DNA of 64,000 nt. Origin: Streptomyces sp. SM11. GTDB lineage: Bacteria; Actinomycetota; Actinomycetes; Streptomycetales; Streptomycetaceae. Position 1 is the first letter of the stretch. Each line of letters starts with the position of its first letter. This document shows positions 40,394 to 49,300 of this stretch, one piece after another. The translations under genes were made by a program, and so were the position numbers. Where the stretch lies: NCBI RefSeq assembly GCF_002910905.1, contig NZ_NEUE01000138.1:2208-66207 (forward strand), in the 5' to 3' direction. A model generated the notes under the pieces. The model ran no database searches and had not been told where the DNA came from. It saw nothing but the letters and a program-made list of their open reading frames with translations.

Positions 40394-41905
40394 TCAGCCG
40401 CCCGACAGCGTCCGGACCAGTTCCTCCGCCGTACGGCAGCGGTCCAGCAGATCCTTCACGTGCTCCTTCGTCCCGCGCAGCGGCTCCAGGGTGGGCACCC
40501 GCTGCAGGGAGTCGCGGTCCGGCAGGTCGAAGATCACCGAGTCCCAGGAGGCCGCCGCCACGTCGTCGGCGTACTGCTCCAGGCAGCGGCCCCGGAAGTA
40601 GGCCCTGGTGTCCTCCGGCGGCTTCGTGCGGGCCCTGGTGACCTCGTCCTCGTCCAGGAGTCGCTTCATCTTCCCGCGGGCCGCCAGGCGGTTGTAGAGG
40701 CCCTTGTCGGGCCGTACGTCCGCGTACTGGAGGTCCACCAGATGCAGCCGGGGGGCGTCCCAGTCCAGCGCGTCGCGGCGGCGGTAGCCCTCCATGAGCT
40801 CCCGCTTGGCGATCCAGTCCAGCTCGCCCGACAGGCTCATCGGGTCCGTCTCCAGCCGGTTGAGGGTGTCCTCCCAGCGGGTCAGGACGTCCTTGGTCTG
40901 CTCGTCGGCGTCCGCGCCGTACCGCTCGTCGACGTACTTGCGGGCCAGTTCGAAGTACTCCATCTGCAACTGGACCGCGGTGAGTGTCCGGCCGCTGCGG
41001 AGCGTGATCAGCTGCCGCAGGTCCGGGTCGTGCGAGACCTGGTGCAGGGTGCGTACGGGCTGGTCGACCGCGAGGTCGACGTTGATGAAGGTGTCCTCGA
41101 TCATGGACAGCACCAGGGACGTGGTGCCGAGCTTGAGATAGGTGGAGATCTCCGAGAGGTTGGCATCGCCGATGATCACATGCAGCCGGCGGTACTTCTC
41201 GGCGTCGGAGTGGGGCTCGTCCCGGGTGTTGATGATGGGGCGCTTGAGCGTGGTCTCCAGGCCGACCTCGACCTCGAAGTAGTCGGCGCGCTGGCTGATC
41301 TGGAAGCCGTGCTCGTGGCCGTCCTGGCCGATGCCGACCCGGCCCGCGCCCGTGAAGACCTGGCGTGAGACGAAGAACGGCGTCAGATGGCGCACGATGT
41401 CCGAGAACGACGTCTCCCGCTGCATGAGGTAGTTCTCGTGCGTGCCGTAGGAGGCGCCCTTGTTGTCGGTGTTGTTCTTGTAGAGGTGGATCGGCTGCGC
41501 GCCCGGAATGGCGGCCGCCCGCTCGGCGGCCTCCGCCATGATCCGTTCGCCGGCCTTGTCCCAGAGCACCGCGTCGCGCGGATTGGTGATCTCCGGGGAG
41601 CTGTATTCGGGGTGCGCGTGGTCGACGTACAGCCGGGCACCGTTGGTGAGGATGACATTGGCCAGGCCGATGTCCTCGTCGGTGAGCTGGCTGGAGTCGG
41701 CGGTCTCACGGGCGAGGTCGAAGCCTCGCGCGTCACGCAGCGGGTTCTCCTCCTCGAAGTCCCAGCGGGCGCGTCGCGCCCGGTGCATCGCCGCCGCGTA
41801 GGCGTTCACGATCTGGGACGAGGTGAGCATGGCATTGGCGTTGGGGTGGCCGGGGACGGAGATCCCGTACTCCGTCTCGATGCCCATTACTCGCCGTACG
41901 GTCAT
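40394..41905 (-). CDS. dop: Pup deamidase/depupylase Dop
   Basis: A 503-residue enzyme that converts the Pup C-terminal Gln to Glu and removes Pup from substrates. It starts [22 protein letters not shown] and carries the Dop-specific loop region ([20 protein letters not shown]) that distinguishes it from Paf[19 protein letters not shown] and [19 protein letters not shown] are the catalytic fold signatures. ATG 41905 follows AAGGAGGG with good spacing. It is upstream of pup by 129 bases on the same strand. Confidence 0.96.
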   Translation of the reverse strand: MTVRRVMGIETEYGISVPGHPNANAMLTSSQIVNAYAAAMHRARRARWDFEEENPLRDARGFDLARETADSSQLTDEDIGLANVILTNGARLYVDHAHPEYSSPEITNPRDAVLWDKAGERIMAEAAERAAAIPGAQPIHLYKNNTDNKGASYGTHENYLMQRETSFSDIVRHLTPFFVSRQVFTGAGRVGIGQDGHEHGFQISQRADYFEVEVGLETTLKRPIINTRDEPHSDAEKYRRLHVIIGDANLSEISTYLKLGTTSLVLSMIEDTFINVDLAVDQPVRTLHQVSHDPDLRQLITLRSGRTLTAVQLQMEYFELARKYVDERYGADADEQTKDVLTRWEDTLNRLETDPMSLSGELDWIAKRELMEGYRRRDALDWDAPRLHLVDLQYADVRPDKGLYNRLAARGKMKRLLDEDEVTRARTKPPEDTRAYFRGRCLEQYADDVAAASWDSVIFDLPDRDSLQRVPTLEPLRGTKEHVKDLLDRCRTAEELVRTLSGG

Positions 41906-42096
41906 GCGGCCCTCCTTGCCCGGCGTCGGTCCCCTCCGGGAGCGACGCTCAAGTACCGCTGCTGTGTCCGGTGCATGTGCGGTGCCCGTCACCGCACTGC
42001 GCGACTCGGCGGTACCGCAGAGCCTAGAGCGCCTCTGCGCCGGCGGGGAGATCAATTACGACATTGCTCCGACATGGCCGGAACGGGGGAATGCAA

Positions 42097-42132
42097 CCGG
42101 CTGCGGAGGCCCCTGGGGGCTTCCGCAGCCGG
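42097..42132. terminator. Hairpin terminator after arc
   Basis: Arms beginning CCGGCTGCGGA and ending TCCGCAGCCGG with a G/C-rich inner stem, just past the arc stop on the minus strand. Confidence 0.8.
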
Positions 42133-42140
42133 TCCGCGTA

Positions 42141-43907
42141 TTACAGGTACTGGCCGGTATTGGCCACCGTGTCGATGGAGCGTCCGGTGTCCGCGCCCTG
42201 CTTTCCGGTGACGAGTGTGCGGATGAAGACGATCCGCTCACCCTTCTTGCCGGAAATCCTGGCCCAGTCGTCCGGGTTGGTGGTGTTCGGCAGGTCCTCG
42301 TTCTCCTTGAACTCGTCCACGCAGGCCTGCAGGAGGTGAGCGACCCGCAGTCCCTTCTGGCCCTGCTCCAGGAATGCCTTGATGGCCATTTTCTTTGCCC
42401 GGTCGACGATGTTCTGAATCATCGCGCCGGAGTTGAAGTCCTTGAAGTACAGGACTTCCTTGTCGCCGTTGGCGTACGTGACCTCGAGGAAGCGGTTCTC
42501 CTCGGACTCCGTGTACATCCGCTCCACGACGGACTGGATCATGGCGTGGGCGGCGGCCGGCCGGGAGCCGGTGTGCTCGGCCAGATCGTCCGCGTGCAGC
42601 GGGAGCGACGGGGTCAGGTACTTCGCGAAGATGTCCTTCGCCGCCTCGGCGTCCGGACGCTCGATCTTGATCTTCACATCGAGACGGCCGGGTCGCAGGA
42701 TGGCGGGGTCGATCATGTCCTCGCGGTTGGAGGCGCCGATGACGATGACGTTCTCCAGGCCTTCCACCCCGTCGATCTCGGCGAGCAGCTGCGGGACGAT
42801 GGTGTTCTCCACGTCCGAGCTGACGCCACTGCCGCGGGTGCGGAAGAGGGACTCCATCTCGTCGAAGAAGACGATGACGGGGGTACCCTCGCTCGCCTTC
42901 TCCCTCGCACGCTGGAAGACCAGGCGGATGTGCCGCTCGGTCTCGCCGACGTACTTGTTGAGGAGCTCGGGGCCCTTGATATTGAGGAAGTAGCTCTTCC
43001 CCGTGGGCTGCCCGGTGACCTCGGCGACCTTCTTGGCCAGCGAATTGGCGACGGCCTTGGCGATGAGGGTCTTGCCACAGCCGGGCGGACCGTAGAGCAG
43101 GATGCCCTTCGGCGGCCGCAGCTCGTGCTCCTTGAAGAGGTCGGGGTGCAGATACGGAAGCTCGACCGCGTCGCGGATCAGCTCGATCTGGTCGCCCAGG
43201 CCGCCGATCTTGTCGTAGTCGATGTCCGGGACCTCTTCGAGGACGAGCTCCTCGACCTCGCTCTTGGGGACCACCTCGTAGACGTAACCCGACCTGGAGT
43301 CCAGGAGCAGGGCGTCGCCGGCGCGGATGGTGATGTCCAGCAGCGGCTCGGCGAGCCGCACCACCCTCTCCTCGTCGGTGTGCCCGACCACCAGGGCGCG
43401 CTCGCCGTCCTCAAGGATCTCCTTGAGGGTGACGATGTCCCCGGCCCGCTCGTACTCCATGGCCTCGACCACGTTGAGCGCTTCGTTCAGCATGACCTCC
43501 TGGCCACGCCGGAGGTCGTCGAGCTCGACGCTGGGGCTGACGTTCACCCGGAGCTTGCGGCCCCCGGTGAAGATGTCGCAGGTGCCGCCCTCGTTGGCCT
43601 GCAGGAAGACACCGAAGCCGGCCGGTGGCTGTGCGAGCCGGTCGACCTCCTCCTTGAGGGCCACGATCTGGTCACGCGCCTCACGGAGCGTGTTGGCGAG
43701 CCGCTCGTTCTGCGCGGACACTCCTGCCAGGTTCGTCTGCAACTCGACGATCCGCTCTTCGAGAATCCTCGTATGACGCGGCGAGTCGGCGAGCTTACGT
43801 CGCAGGACGGCGATTTCCTGCTCGAGATAGGCAACCTGGCCGGCTGGGTCCTCTGACCCTCGCGCGGGCCGGATGCCGCGGTTGATGTCGTCGTCGTGGG
43901 CTGCCAC
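42141..43907 (-). CDS. arc: Proteasome-associated AAA ATPase ARC (Mpa)
   Basis: A 588-residue unfoldase that feeds pupylated proteins to the proteasome. An N-terminal coiled coil (about residues 20-75, [17 protein letters not shown]...RIVELQTNL) captures Pup. Two OB-type interdomain regions follow, then the AAA module with Walker A GPPGCGKT, Walker [13 protein letters not shown] and [17 protein letters not shown]. The C-terminus GQYL has the penultimate Tyr used to open the core gate. GTG 43907 is chosen because AGGAGGTGAG lies just upstream; ATG 43925 would overlap that site. Confidence 0.96.
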   Translation of the reverse strand: MAAHDDDINRGIRPARGSEDPAGQVAYLEQEIAVLRRKLADSPRHTRILEERIVELQTNLAGVSAQNERLANTLREARDQIVALKEEVDRLAQPPAGFGVFLQANEGGTCDIFTGGRKLRVNVSPSVELDDLRRGQEVMLNEALNVVEAMEYERAGDIVTLKEILEDGERALVVGHTDEERVVRLAEPLLDITIRAGDALLLDSRSGYVYEVVPKSEVEELVLEEVPDIDYDKIGGLGDQIELIRDAVELPYLHPDLFKEHELRPPKGILLYGPPGCGKTLIAKAVANSLAKKVAEVTGQPTGKSYFLNIKGPELLNKYVGETERHIRLVFQRAREKASEGTPVIVFFDEMESLFRTRGSGVSSDVENTIVPQLLAEIDGVEGLENVIVIGASNREDMIDPAILRPGRLDVKIKIERPDAEAAKDIFAKYLTPSLPLHADDLAEHTGSRPAAAHAMIQSVVERMYTESEENRFLEVTYANGDKEVLYFKDFNSGAMIQNIVDRAKKMAIKAFLEQGQKGLRVAHLLQACVDEFKENEDLPNTTNPDDWARISGKKGERIVFIRTLVTGKQGADTGRSIDTVANTGQYL

Positions 43908-44147
43908 GGTCCTCACCTCCTCCATGGGGAGCTGGACGCTTCCTGACCCTACCTGGGTGGGTGGTGATTGAAACCCCTAGATCACAAAGACTGCGGGGTG
44001 TGTCCGATCTTCACCCTTGCGCTCTCCCTCACGTCAAGGGAATACCCACCCTGCGGCACCGGAAAGCCGCCGGTTGTATCGTCGAACTGTTCAACACCCG
44101 TCAGGGCTGGCTCCAATTGGTTCAGATACGCAGGAACGGCAGGACAC

Positions 44148-44459
44148 ATGACCGTGCAGCAGGACTCGCCGGGCGACAGTGACACCCAGGACCTGGAGGT
44201 CTGGATCGACCAGGACCTCTGTACGGGCGACGGCATCTGTGTGCAGTACGCCCCCGACGTCTTCGAGCTGGACATCGACGGCCTGGCTTATGTGAAGAGC
44301 GGCGACGACGAGCTCCTGCAGAACCCGGGGGCGACCACTCCGGTGCCGCTGCCGCTCCTCCAGGACGTCGTGGATTCGGCCAAGGAGTGCCCCGGGGACT
44401 GCATCCATGTGCGGCGCGTCAAGGACAACGTCGAGGTGTACGGGCCGGACGCCGCCTAG
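44148..44459 (+). CDS. 3Fe-4S-type ferredoxin
   Basis: A 103-residue single-cluster ferredoxin. DQDLCTGDGICVQYAP provides two cysteines with Asp in place of the second ligand of a 4Fe-4S motif, and KECPGDCIHV provides the last cysteine plus an extra one. This pattern suits a 3Fe-4S cluster. Such ferredoxins often supply electrons to cytochromes P450, but no P450 is nearby. It is divergent from arc across 240 bases. A cytosolic, acidic protein. Confidence 0.9.
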   Translation: MTVQQDSPGDSDTQDLEVWIDQDLCTGDGICVQYAPDVFELDIDGLAYVKSGDDELLQNPGATTPVPLPLLQDVVDSAKECPGDCIHVRRVKDNVEVYGPDAA

Positions 44460-44467
44460 CCGGTCGG

Positions 44468-44498
44468 GCCCGTCGCCCGGACTCGGCGGGCGATGGGC
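44468..44498. terminator. Bidirectional hairpin after the ferredoxin gene
   Basis: A stem of about 12 pairs including TCGCCCG/CGGGCGA, between the convergent ferredoxin and anchored-protein genes. Confidence 0.65.
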
Positions 44499-44509
44499 AC
44501 GAGGGGCGC

Positions 44510-45085
44510 TCAGACGCTTCGGGCGAGGTCTCCGGAGGTGCGGACGAACGCCTGCCCCTTCCACCGCCAGGAGGCTTGTTCCTCCTGGTCGGGGCAGCAG
44601 CGGGGGACGTCGAGCGAGGAGTAGCCGAACAGGGTCGCCGAGACGACGCCGTCGCGTACGGCGAAGTCCCCGACCGTCTTCCGGTCAGCGGGGTCCACCA
44701 GGGTCGCCACGACCCGGGGTGCGGCCCCGCTGCTCCGTGTCAGGACGTAGATGCCGCCGGGCGGGGTCCCCGATCCGGCGGCGCAGTGCACCACGGCGAC
44801 GGTTTCCGGCCGCCCGTCGCCGTCGAGGTCCCCAGGCGCCTGTTTCGCGACGGTCGTCCCGGCGCCGCCGCACTCCAGCGGAAAGTCCACGCCGGCCGGG
44901 TCCGGGGCGGGCGCGCCGTGCCGCGTGGTGGTCCGCTGCTCGGGGGCCGTGGCGGTCGCGGTGGCCGTACGGGGCTGGAGCAGCCCTGCCAGCGCGACGA
45001 CTCCCGCCATCGCCGCGGCCGTGGCGAGCCAGTGCACCGGCTTGGCGGCGGTGTGGGCGAGATCCGGGAGCGCGGGGGTCTGCAC
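44510..45085 (-). CDS. Membrane-anchored secreted protein with FG-GAP-like motif
   Basis: A 191-residue protein. An N-terminal transmembrane or uncleaved signal helix lies at about residues 20-42 (LATAAAMAGVVALAGLL), followed by a Thr/Ala/Pro linker. The extracytoplasmic domain contains GDLDGDGRPETVAVVHC, an FG-GAP/VCBS-like calcium loop, and a CC pair near DVPRCCPDQEE. GTG 45085 is chosen because AGGAGAC lies 9 bases upstream. Function unknown; it may bind ions or ligands at the cell surface. Confidence 0.75.
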   Translation of the reverse strand: MQTPALPDLAHTAAKPVHWLATAAAMAGVVALAGLLQPRTATATATAPEQRTTTRHGAPAPDPAGVDFPLECGGAGTTVAKQAPGDLDGDGRPETVAVVHCAAGSGTPPGGIYVLTRSSGAAPRVVATLVDPADRKTVGDFAVRDGVVSATLFGYSSLDVPRCCPDQEEQASWRWKGQAFVRTSGDLARSV

Positions 45086-45209
45086 GCGGTATGTCTCCTG
45101 ATGGTTCCTGGAAGCCCGGTGAAGGGTGGGGAACACCCCCCGAGGGGTGGCCAGCATCGTGCCACACCTCACACCGGGGCGGAACGGCGGCGCCGGTGCG
45201 TTGTACGGA

Positions 45210-46121
45210 TCAGCTACGGGAGGCGGCGGAGCCGCTCTGGCTGCCGGGTCCGTCGTAGTCGTCGCCGTAGGCGCCCTTGGACGGGCGGCGGCGGCGCAGC
45301 GGCGGCTCGACGCCGTCCGCAAGCCGGCGGGCGGTGACCAGGAAGCCGGTGTGGCCGATCATCCGGTGGTCGGGGCGGACGGCGAGGCCCTCCACGTGCC
45401 AGTTGCGGATCATCGACTCCCAGGGCTGCGGTTCGGCGAAGCAGCCGATCTCGCGGATGGACTCGACGGTGCGCGAGAGCTGGGTGGTGGTGGCGACGTA
45501 GGCGCAGAGGATGCCGCCGGGCACCAGGGCCTTGGAGACGGCCTCCAGGCACTCCCAGGGGGCGAGCATGTCCAGCACGACGCGGTCGACGTCGGTGTCG
45601 GAGAGGTTGTCCTGGAGGTCGCCGACGGTCAGCTGCCAGGCGGGGTGCGGCGAGCCGAAGTAGCGCTCGACGTTCTGCTGGGCGATCTCGGCGAAGTCCT
45701 CGCGGCGCTCGTAGGAGTGCAGCATGCCCTGCTCACCGATGGCGCGCAGCAGGAAGGTGCTGAGCGAGCCGGATCCGACGCCGGCCTCCACGACGCGGGC
45801 GCCGGGGAAGATGTCGGCGAAGGCCAGGATCTGGCCGGCGTCCTTGGGGTAGACCACGGCGGCGCCGCGGGGCATGGACAGGACGTAGTCGGGGAGCAGG
45901 GGGCGCAGCGCGAGATAGGCGACGTTTCCCGTGGTTCGGACAACACTGCCCTCGGGAGCACTGATCAGCTCGTCGTGCGGGAAAGAACCCTTGTGGGTGT
46001 GGAAGTTCTTTCCGGCTTCGAGCGTGAAGGTGTAGTGGCGTCCCTTGGGGTCGGTGAGCTGGACCTGGTCCCCGACCTTGAAGGGCCCACGTCGGCGGGC
46101 GGCACCGGTCGGTTCAGACAT
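45210..46121 (-). CDS. trmI: tRNA (adenine-N1)-methyltransferase TrmI
   Basis: A 303-residue class I methyltransferase that makes m1A58 in the T-loop of tRNA. The N-terminal beta domain (FKVGDQVQLTDPKGRHYTF) is followed by PKDAGQILAFADIFPGARVVEAGVGSGSLS (SAM motif I) and DRVVLDMLAPWECLE. The basic C-terminal tail is rich in Arg/Gly/Ser. TAGGCT lies 6 bases before ATG 46121, so the mRNA is probably leaderless. It is also syntenic with the proteasome locus in mycobacteria, where the orthologue is Rv2118c. Confidence 0.93.
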   Translation of the reverse strand: MSEPTGAARRRGPFKVGDQVQLTDPKGRHYTFTLEAGKNFHTHKGSFPHDELISAPEGSVVRTTGNVAYLALRPLLPDYVLSMPRGAAVVYPKDAGQILAFADIFPGARVVEAGVGSGSLSTFLLRAIGEQGMLHSYERREDFAEIAQQNVERYFGSPHPAWQLTVGDLQDNLSDTDVDRVVLDMLAPWECLEAVSKALVPGGILCAYVATTTQLSRTVESIREIGCFAEPQPWESMIRNWHVEGLAVRPDHRMIGHTGFLVTARRLADGVEPPLRRRRPSKGAYGDDYDGPGSQSGSAASRS

Positions 46122-46193
46122 GTGACCAGCCTACCGGTGATTCCCGGGCCGCCGACCGCCCGGCCGGTGCGGTGACGCCTCCGTGGCCGGGGC

Positions 46194-47444
46194 TCAGGTT
46201 TCGGGGCGGGCCATGGCCTTGACGAAGGCGCGCTCCACGTCGGCGGTGGAGAGGACCCCGTAGATCTCACCGGTCTCCTCGACGACAAGGTATTCGGTGG
46301 CGGGGGTGGCCTTGAGCCGGTCCAGGAGGGCTTCGCCGGCCAGTTCCGCGGGGACCTTCATACCGTCGGTGAGGTCCTGGGCAAGGCCGCTGACGGCGAC
46401 CCAGGGGCGGCGGTGTTCGGGGACGCCGACGATGGCGGCCTCACGGACGACGCCCTTGGGCCGGCCCTGCCCGTCGACGACGACCAGGGCGCGGGCACCC
46501 GCCTCGTTGGCCCGGCGCAGCGCTTCGGAGAGCGGGGTGGCGGACTCGACGGGGACGGCGCGGCGGGTCAGAGTGCGGGCCCGGAGGTCGGGCAGGTGCT
46601 CACGGAGGCGGGCCATGCGCAGGCTGTTCCCTGCGCCGGTCCAGATGATGCCGGCGAGAATCGCGGCGAGCAGCGCGTCCATGACGGTCTCGACGCCGCC
46701 GATGTCCTGGGCGGAGCCGCCGAGCGTTCCGGTGTGGGTGAGCAGCGGCAGTCCGACGAGGACGACGACGGCGAGGCCGCGGCCGACCCAGGCGGCGGCG
46801 ATCGTGCCGCTCATGGGCTTGCCGGTGATCTTCCAGACGACGGCGCGGAGCATCCGGCCGCCGTCCAGGGGCAGGCCGGGCAGCAGGTTGAAGGCGGCCA
46901 CGATGAGGTTGGAGATCATCAGGCCCGCGAGCAGGACGCCGGGGACCGTGCCGGGCTCGACGAACTGCATCGCGCCGTAGAAGACGCCGCCGAGGACCAG
47001 CGACAGGAGCGGTCCGACGAAGGCGAGGACGAACTCGCGGCCGGGCGTCTCGCTCTCCTTCTCGATCTCCGAGACGCCGCCGAAGAACTGGAGCTGGATA
47101 CGGCGGACCGGAAGCTTGTAGTGCAGGGCGGCGACCGTGTGGGCCAGCTCGTGGACGAGCACGGAGGCGTAGAAGGCCATGGCGAAGAACAGGGCGACGA
47201 GGTAACGGGCGCCGCCCAGCTCGGGCAGCACGCGGTCGAGCTGGCCACCGAACACCCAGGTGATCAGCGCGGCGACGACGAACCAGCTGGGGGCCACGTA
47301 GACGGGCACGCCGAAGGGCCGCCCCATGAGCAGGCCGCCGCCCGGCTCCGCGGGGCGTTTCGGCCGGCCGTTGCCGGGGTCGGTGCCGGGGGCTGTTCCC
47401 CCTGCGCCGGGCTGCGGCCGCCCGCTGTCGCCGCTCTCGTCCAC
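46194..47444 (-). CDS. Site-2 zinc metalloprotease with two CBS domains
   Basis: A 416-residue intramembrane protease of the S2P family (Rip3-like). Six helices carry the HExxH motif (VHELAHTVAALHY) and the second metal site NLLPGLPLDGGRMLRA. A cytoplasmic pair of CBS domains occupies residues about 280-410 (ALVVVDGQGRPKGVV, EYLVVEETGEIYGVLS). Such enzymes cut transmembrane helices of regulators such as anti-sigma factors. GTG 47444 follows AAGGGAC. It is divergent from the RecB-family gene. CBS domains suggest control by nucleotides. Confidence 0.9.
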   Translation of the reverse strand: MDESGDSGRPQPGAGGTAPGTDPGNGRPKRPAEPGGGLLMGRPFGVPVYVAPSWFVVAALITWVFGGQLDRVLPELGGARYLVALFFAMAFYASVLVHELAHTVAALHYKLPVRRIQLQFFGGVSEIEKESETPGREFVLAFVGPLLSLVLGGVFYGAMQFVEPGTVPGVLLAGLMISNLIVAAFNLLPGLPLDGGRMLRAVVWKITGKPMSGTIAAAWVGRGLAVVVLVGLPLLTHTGTLGGSAQDIGGVETVMDALLAAILAGIIWTGAGNSLRMARLREHLPDLRARTLTRRAVPVESATPLSEALRRANEAGARALVVVDGQGRPKGVVREAAIVGVPEHRRPWVAVSGLAQDLTDGMKVPAELAGEALLDRLKATPATEYLVVEETGEIYGVLSTADVERAFVKAMARPET

Positions 47445-47524
47445 GGGGTCCCTTCGGTTCGGTGAGTGGCCTTTGCCACGATCATGCAGTGTGCGAGGGT
47501 CTGCCGTCGATGGTATGCCGCTGG

Positions 47525-47547
47525 CTGTCAGTGGCGGGCCGTAGGGT
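47525..47547 (+). promoter_or_regulatory. RecA-NDp/PafBC-type promoter of the RecB-family gene
   Basis: CTGTCAGTG, 8 bases, then TAGGGT matches the RecA-NDp consensus (TTGTCRGTG-N8-TAnnnT) at all but the first base. The -10 hexamer ends 8 bases before the ATG, so the transcript is essentially leaderless. PafB and PafC, the known activators of such promoters in mycobacteria, are encoded in this window. Confidence 0.75.
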
Positions 47548-47555
47548 CTGGAGAC

Positions 47556-48467
47556 ATGACTTCCGTGCCGCGGCCGCCTCAGCCGCCTTCGTCCCTGTCG
47601 CCGTCGCGGGCGAGCGATTTCATGCAGTGCCCCTTGCTCTACCGCTTCCGGGTCATCGACAAGCTGCCGGAGAAGCCCAGCGAGGCGGCTACCCGCGGCA
47701 CGCTGGTCCATGCGGTGCTGGAGCGGCTCTTCGACGCCCCGGCGGCCGACCGTACGGCGCCGCGGGCGCGGGCGTTGATTCCCGGCCAGTGGGACCGGCT
47801 GCTGGAGTCGAAGCCGGAGCTGACCGAGCTGTTCGCGGGGGAAGCCGGGGGCGAGCGCCTGACGCGCTGGCTGGGCGAGGCGGAGCGGTTGGTGGAGCGG
47901 TGGTTCTCGTTGGAGGACCCGACGCGTCTTGAGCCGGCGGAGCGCGAGCTGTTCGTCGAGACGGAGCTGGATTCGGGGCTGCGGCTGCGCGGGGTGATCG
48001 ACCGGGTGGACGTCGCGCCGAGCGGCGAGGTCCGGATCGTCGACTACAAGACGGGGAAGGCTCCGCGGCCGGAGTATTCCGAGGGGCCACTGTTCCAGAT
48101 GACGTTCTACGCGCTGGTGATCTGGCGGCTGAAGGGCGTCGTGCCGCGCCGCCTCCAGCTGGTCTATCTGGGCAGCGGGGACGTGCTGACGTACGACCCG
48201 GTGGTGGCGGACCTGGAGCGAGTGGAGCGCAAGCTGCTGGCGCTGTGGGACGCGATCGCGCTGGCGACGGAGACCGGGGACTGGCGGCCCCGGCCGACGA
48301 AGCTGTGCGGCTGGTGCGACCACCAGTCGGTGTGTCCGGAATTCGGCGGTACTCCCCCGGTCTATCCGCTGTCGGTCCGCCCGGCGGGTTCGGGTGTGGA
48401 TGGTCAGGGCAGAATGGGACCGGTCCAGGCCGAGGCTGGCCGAGCCGTGGCCCTTGAGGGCCCTTAA
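47556..48467 (+). CDS. RecB-family (Cas4-like) nuclease with Fe-S cysteines
   Basis: A 303-residue PD-(D/E)XK nuclease. SLSPSRASDFMQCPLLYRFR opens the fold, GTLVHAVLERLF carries the conserved His, and GVIDRVDV plus IVDYKTGK are the catalytic Asp/Asp-x-Lys core. CGWCDHQSVCPEF at the C-terminus, with the early Cys of MQCPLLYRF, gives the four cysteines of an AddB/Cas4-type 4Fe-4S cluster. ATG 47556 directly follows the damage-type promoter. It should process single- or double-stranded DNA ends during repair. The response-regulator gene starts 9 bases after its stop. Confidence 0.9.
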   Translation: MTSVPRPPQPPSSLSPSRASDFMQCPLLYRFRVIDKLPEKPSEAATRGTLVHAVLERLFDAPAADRTAPRARALIPGQWDRLLESKPELTELFAGEAGGERLTRWLGEAERLVERWFSLEDPTRLEPAERELFVETELDSGLRLRGVIDRVDVAPSGEVRIVDYKTGKAPRPEYSEGPLFQMTFYALVIWRLKGVVPRRLQLVYLGSGDVLTYDPVVADLERVERKLLALWDAIALATETGDWRPRPTKLCGWCDHQSVCPEFGGTPPVYPLSVRPAGSGVDGQGRMGPVQAEAGRAVALEGP

Positions 48468-48476
48468 GGAGTTCCT

Positions 48477-49148
48477 GTGGCGATCCGCGTCCTTCTGGTC
48501 GATGACCAGCCTCTGCTGCGCACCGGTTTTCGGATGATTCTGGAGGCCGAAGGCGATCTGGCGGTGGTCGGTGAGGCCGGTGACGGTCTGCAGGCCATCG
48601 ATCAGGTGCGGGCGCTGCAGCCCGATGTGGTGCTGATGGACATCCGGATGCCGCGGATGGACGGGGTGGAGGCGACCCGTCAGATCACCGGCCCCGGGAA
48701 GGACGGCCCGGCGAAGGTGCTGGTCCTGACCACCTTCGATCTCGACGAGTACGTGGTGGAGGCGCTGCGTGCGGGGGCGAGCGGCTTCCTGCTGAAGGAC
48801 GCTCCGGCGGCGGAGCTGGTGCAGGCGATCCGGGTGGTGGCGGCGGGCGAGGCGATGCTCGCGCCGAGCATCACGCGCCGGCTGCTGGACAAGTACGCGG
48901 ATCACCTGCCGTCCGGTGAGGATCCGGTGCCGGACGCCCTGCACACGCTGACGGACCGTGAGGTCGAGGTGCTGAAGCTGGTGGCGCGGGGGCTGTCCAA
49001 CGCGGAGATCGCGGCGGATCTGTTCGTCAGCGAGACGACGGTCAAGACGCATGTGGGCCATGTGCTCACGAAGTTGGGCCTGCGCGACCGGGTACAGGCC
49101 GCGGTGTACGCGTACGAGAGCGGGCTGGTGCGCCCCGGCGCCCAGTAG
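48477..49148 (+). CDS. NarL/FixJ-family response regulator, orphan
   Basis: A 223-residue two-component regulator. The receiver domain has the acidic pair Asp9-Asp10 (LLVDDQPLLRTGF), phospho-acceptor Asp55 (VVLMDIRMP) and Lys in FLLKDAP. The LuxR-type HTH covers about residues 150-215 (LTDREVEVLKLVARGLSNAEIAADL, SETTVKTHVGHVLTKLGL). GTG follows AAGGAG, whose bases overlap the RecB-family stop codon, so the two are probably co-expressed. No histidine kinase gene is adjacent. Confidence 0.93.
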   Translation: MAIRVLLVDDQPLLRTGFRMILEAEGDLAVVGEAGDGLQAIDQVRALQPDVVLMDIRMPRMDGVEATRQITGPGKDGPAKVLVLTTFDLDEYVVEALRAGASGFLLKDAPAAELVQAIRVVAAGEAMLAPSITRRLLDKYADHLPSGEDPVPDALHTLTDREVEVLKLVARGLSNAEIAADLFVSETTVKTHVGHVLTKLGLRDRVQAAVYAYESGLVRPGAQ

Positions 49149-49184
49149 CGGCCCCGGCGGCGGCTCTCCGTCCTCCGTATACGA

Positions 49185-49244
49185 CGAAGCCGTCCGGCCC
49201 GTCCCCTCCTGGACCAACAGGAGGGGACGGGCCGGACGGCTTCG
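49185..49244. terminator. 27-bp perfect hairpin between convergent genes
   Basis: An uninterrupted 27-base-pair stem (CGAAGCCGTCCGGCCCG...) closes over the loop GACCAA. It lies between the response regulator (+) and the peptide-binding lipoprotein (-). It is exceptionally long and perfect for a terminator. Confidence 0.85.
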
Positions 49245-49246
49245 GT

Positions 49247-49284
49247 GGTCCGTAGTCGGTCCGTAGTCGGTCCGTAGTCGGTCC
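49247..49284. repeat. Tandem 11-base repeat (GGTCCGTAGTC x3.5)
   Basis: Three exact copies and a further GGTCC of an 11-base unit directly follow the long hairpin, just downstream of the peptide-binding lipoprotein stop. The repeats are identical, which points to recent slippage or amplification. Confidence 0.85.
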
Positions 49285-49300
49285 TGAGGCGGTACGGCGG

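Noticed and set aside
46194-47444. The site-2 protease as the RskA-cleaving enzyme of the SigK pathway
   Set aside because: The family is right in principle, but this CBS-containing type differs from the PDZ-containing Rip1 linked to RskA, and the genes are 30 kb apart.
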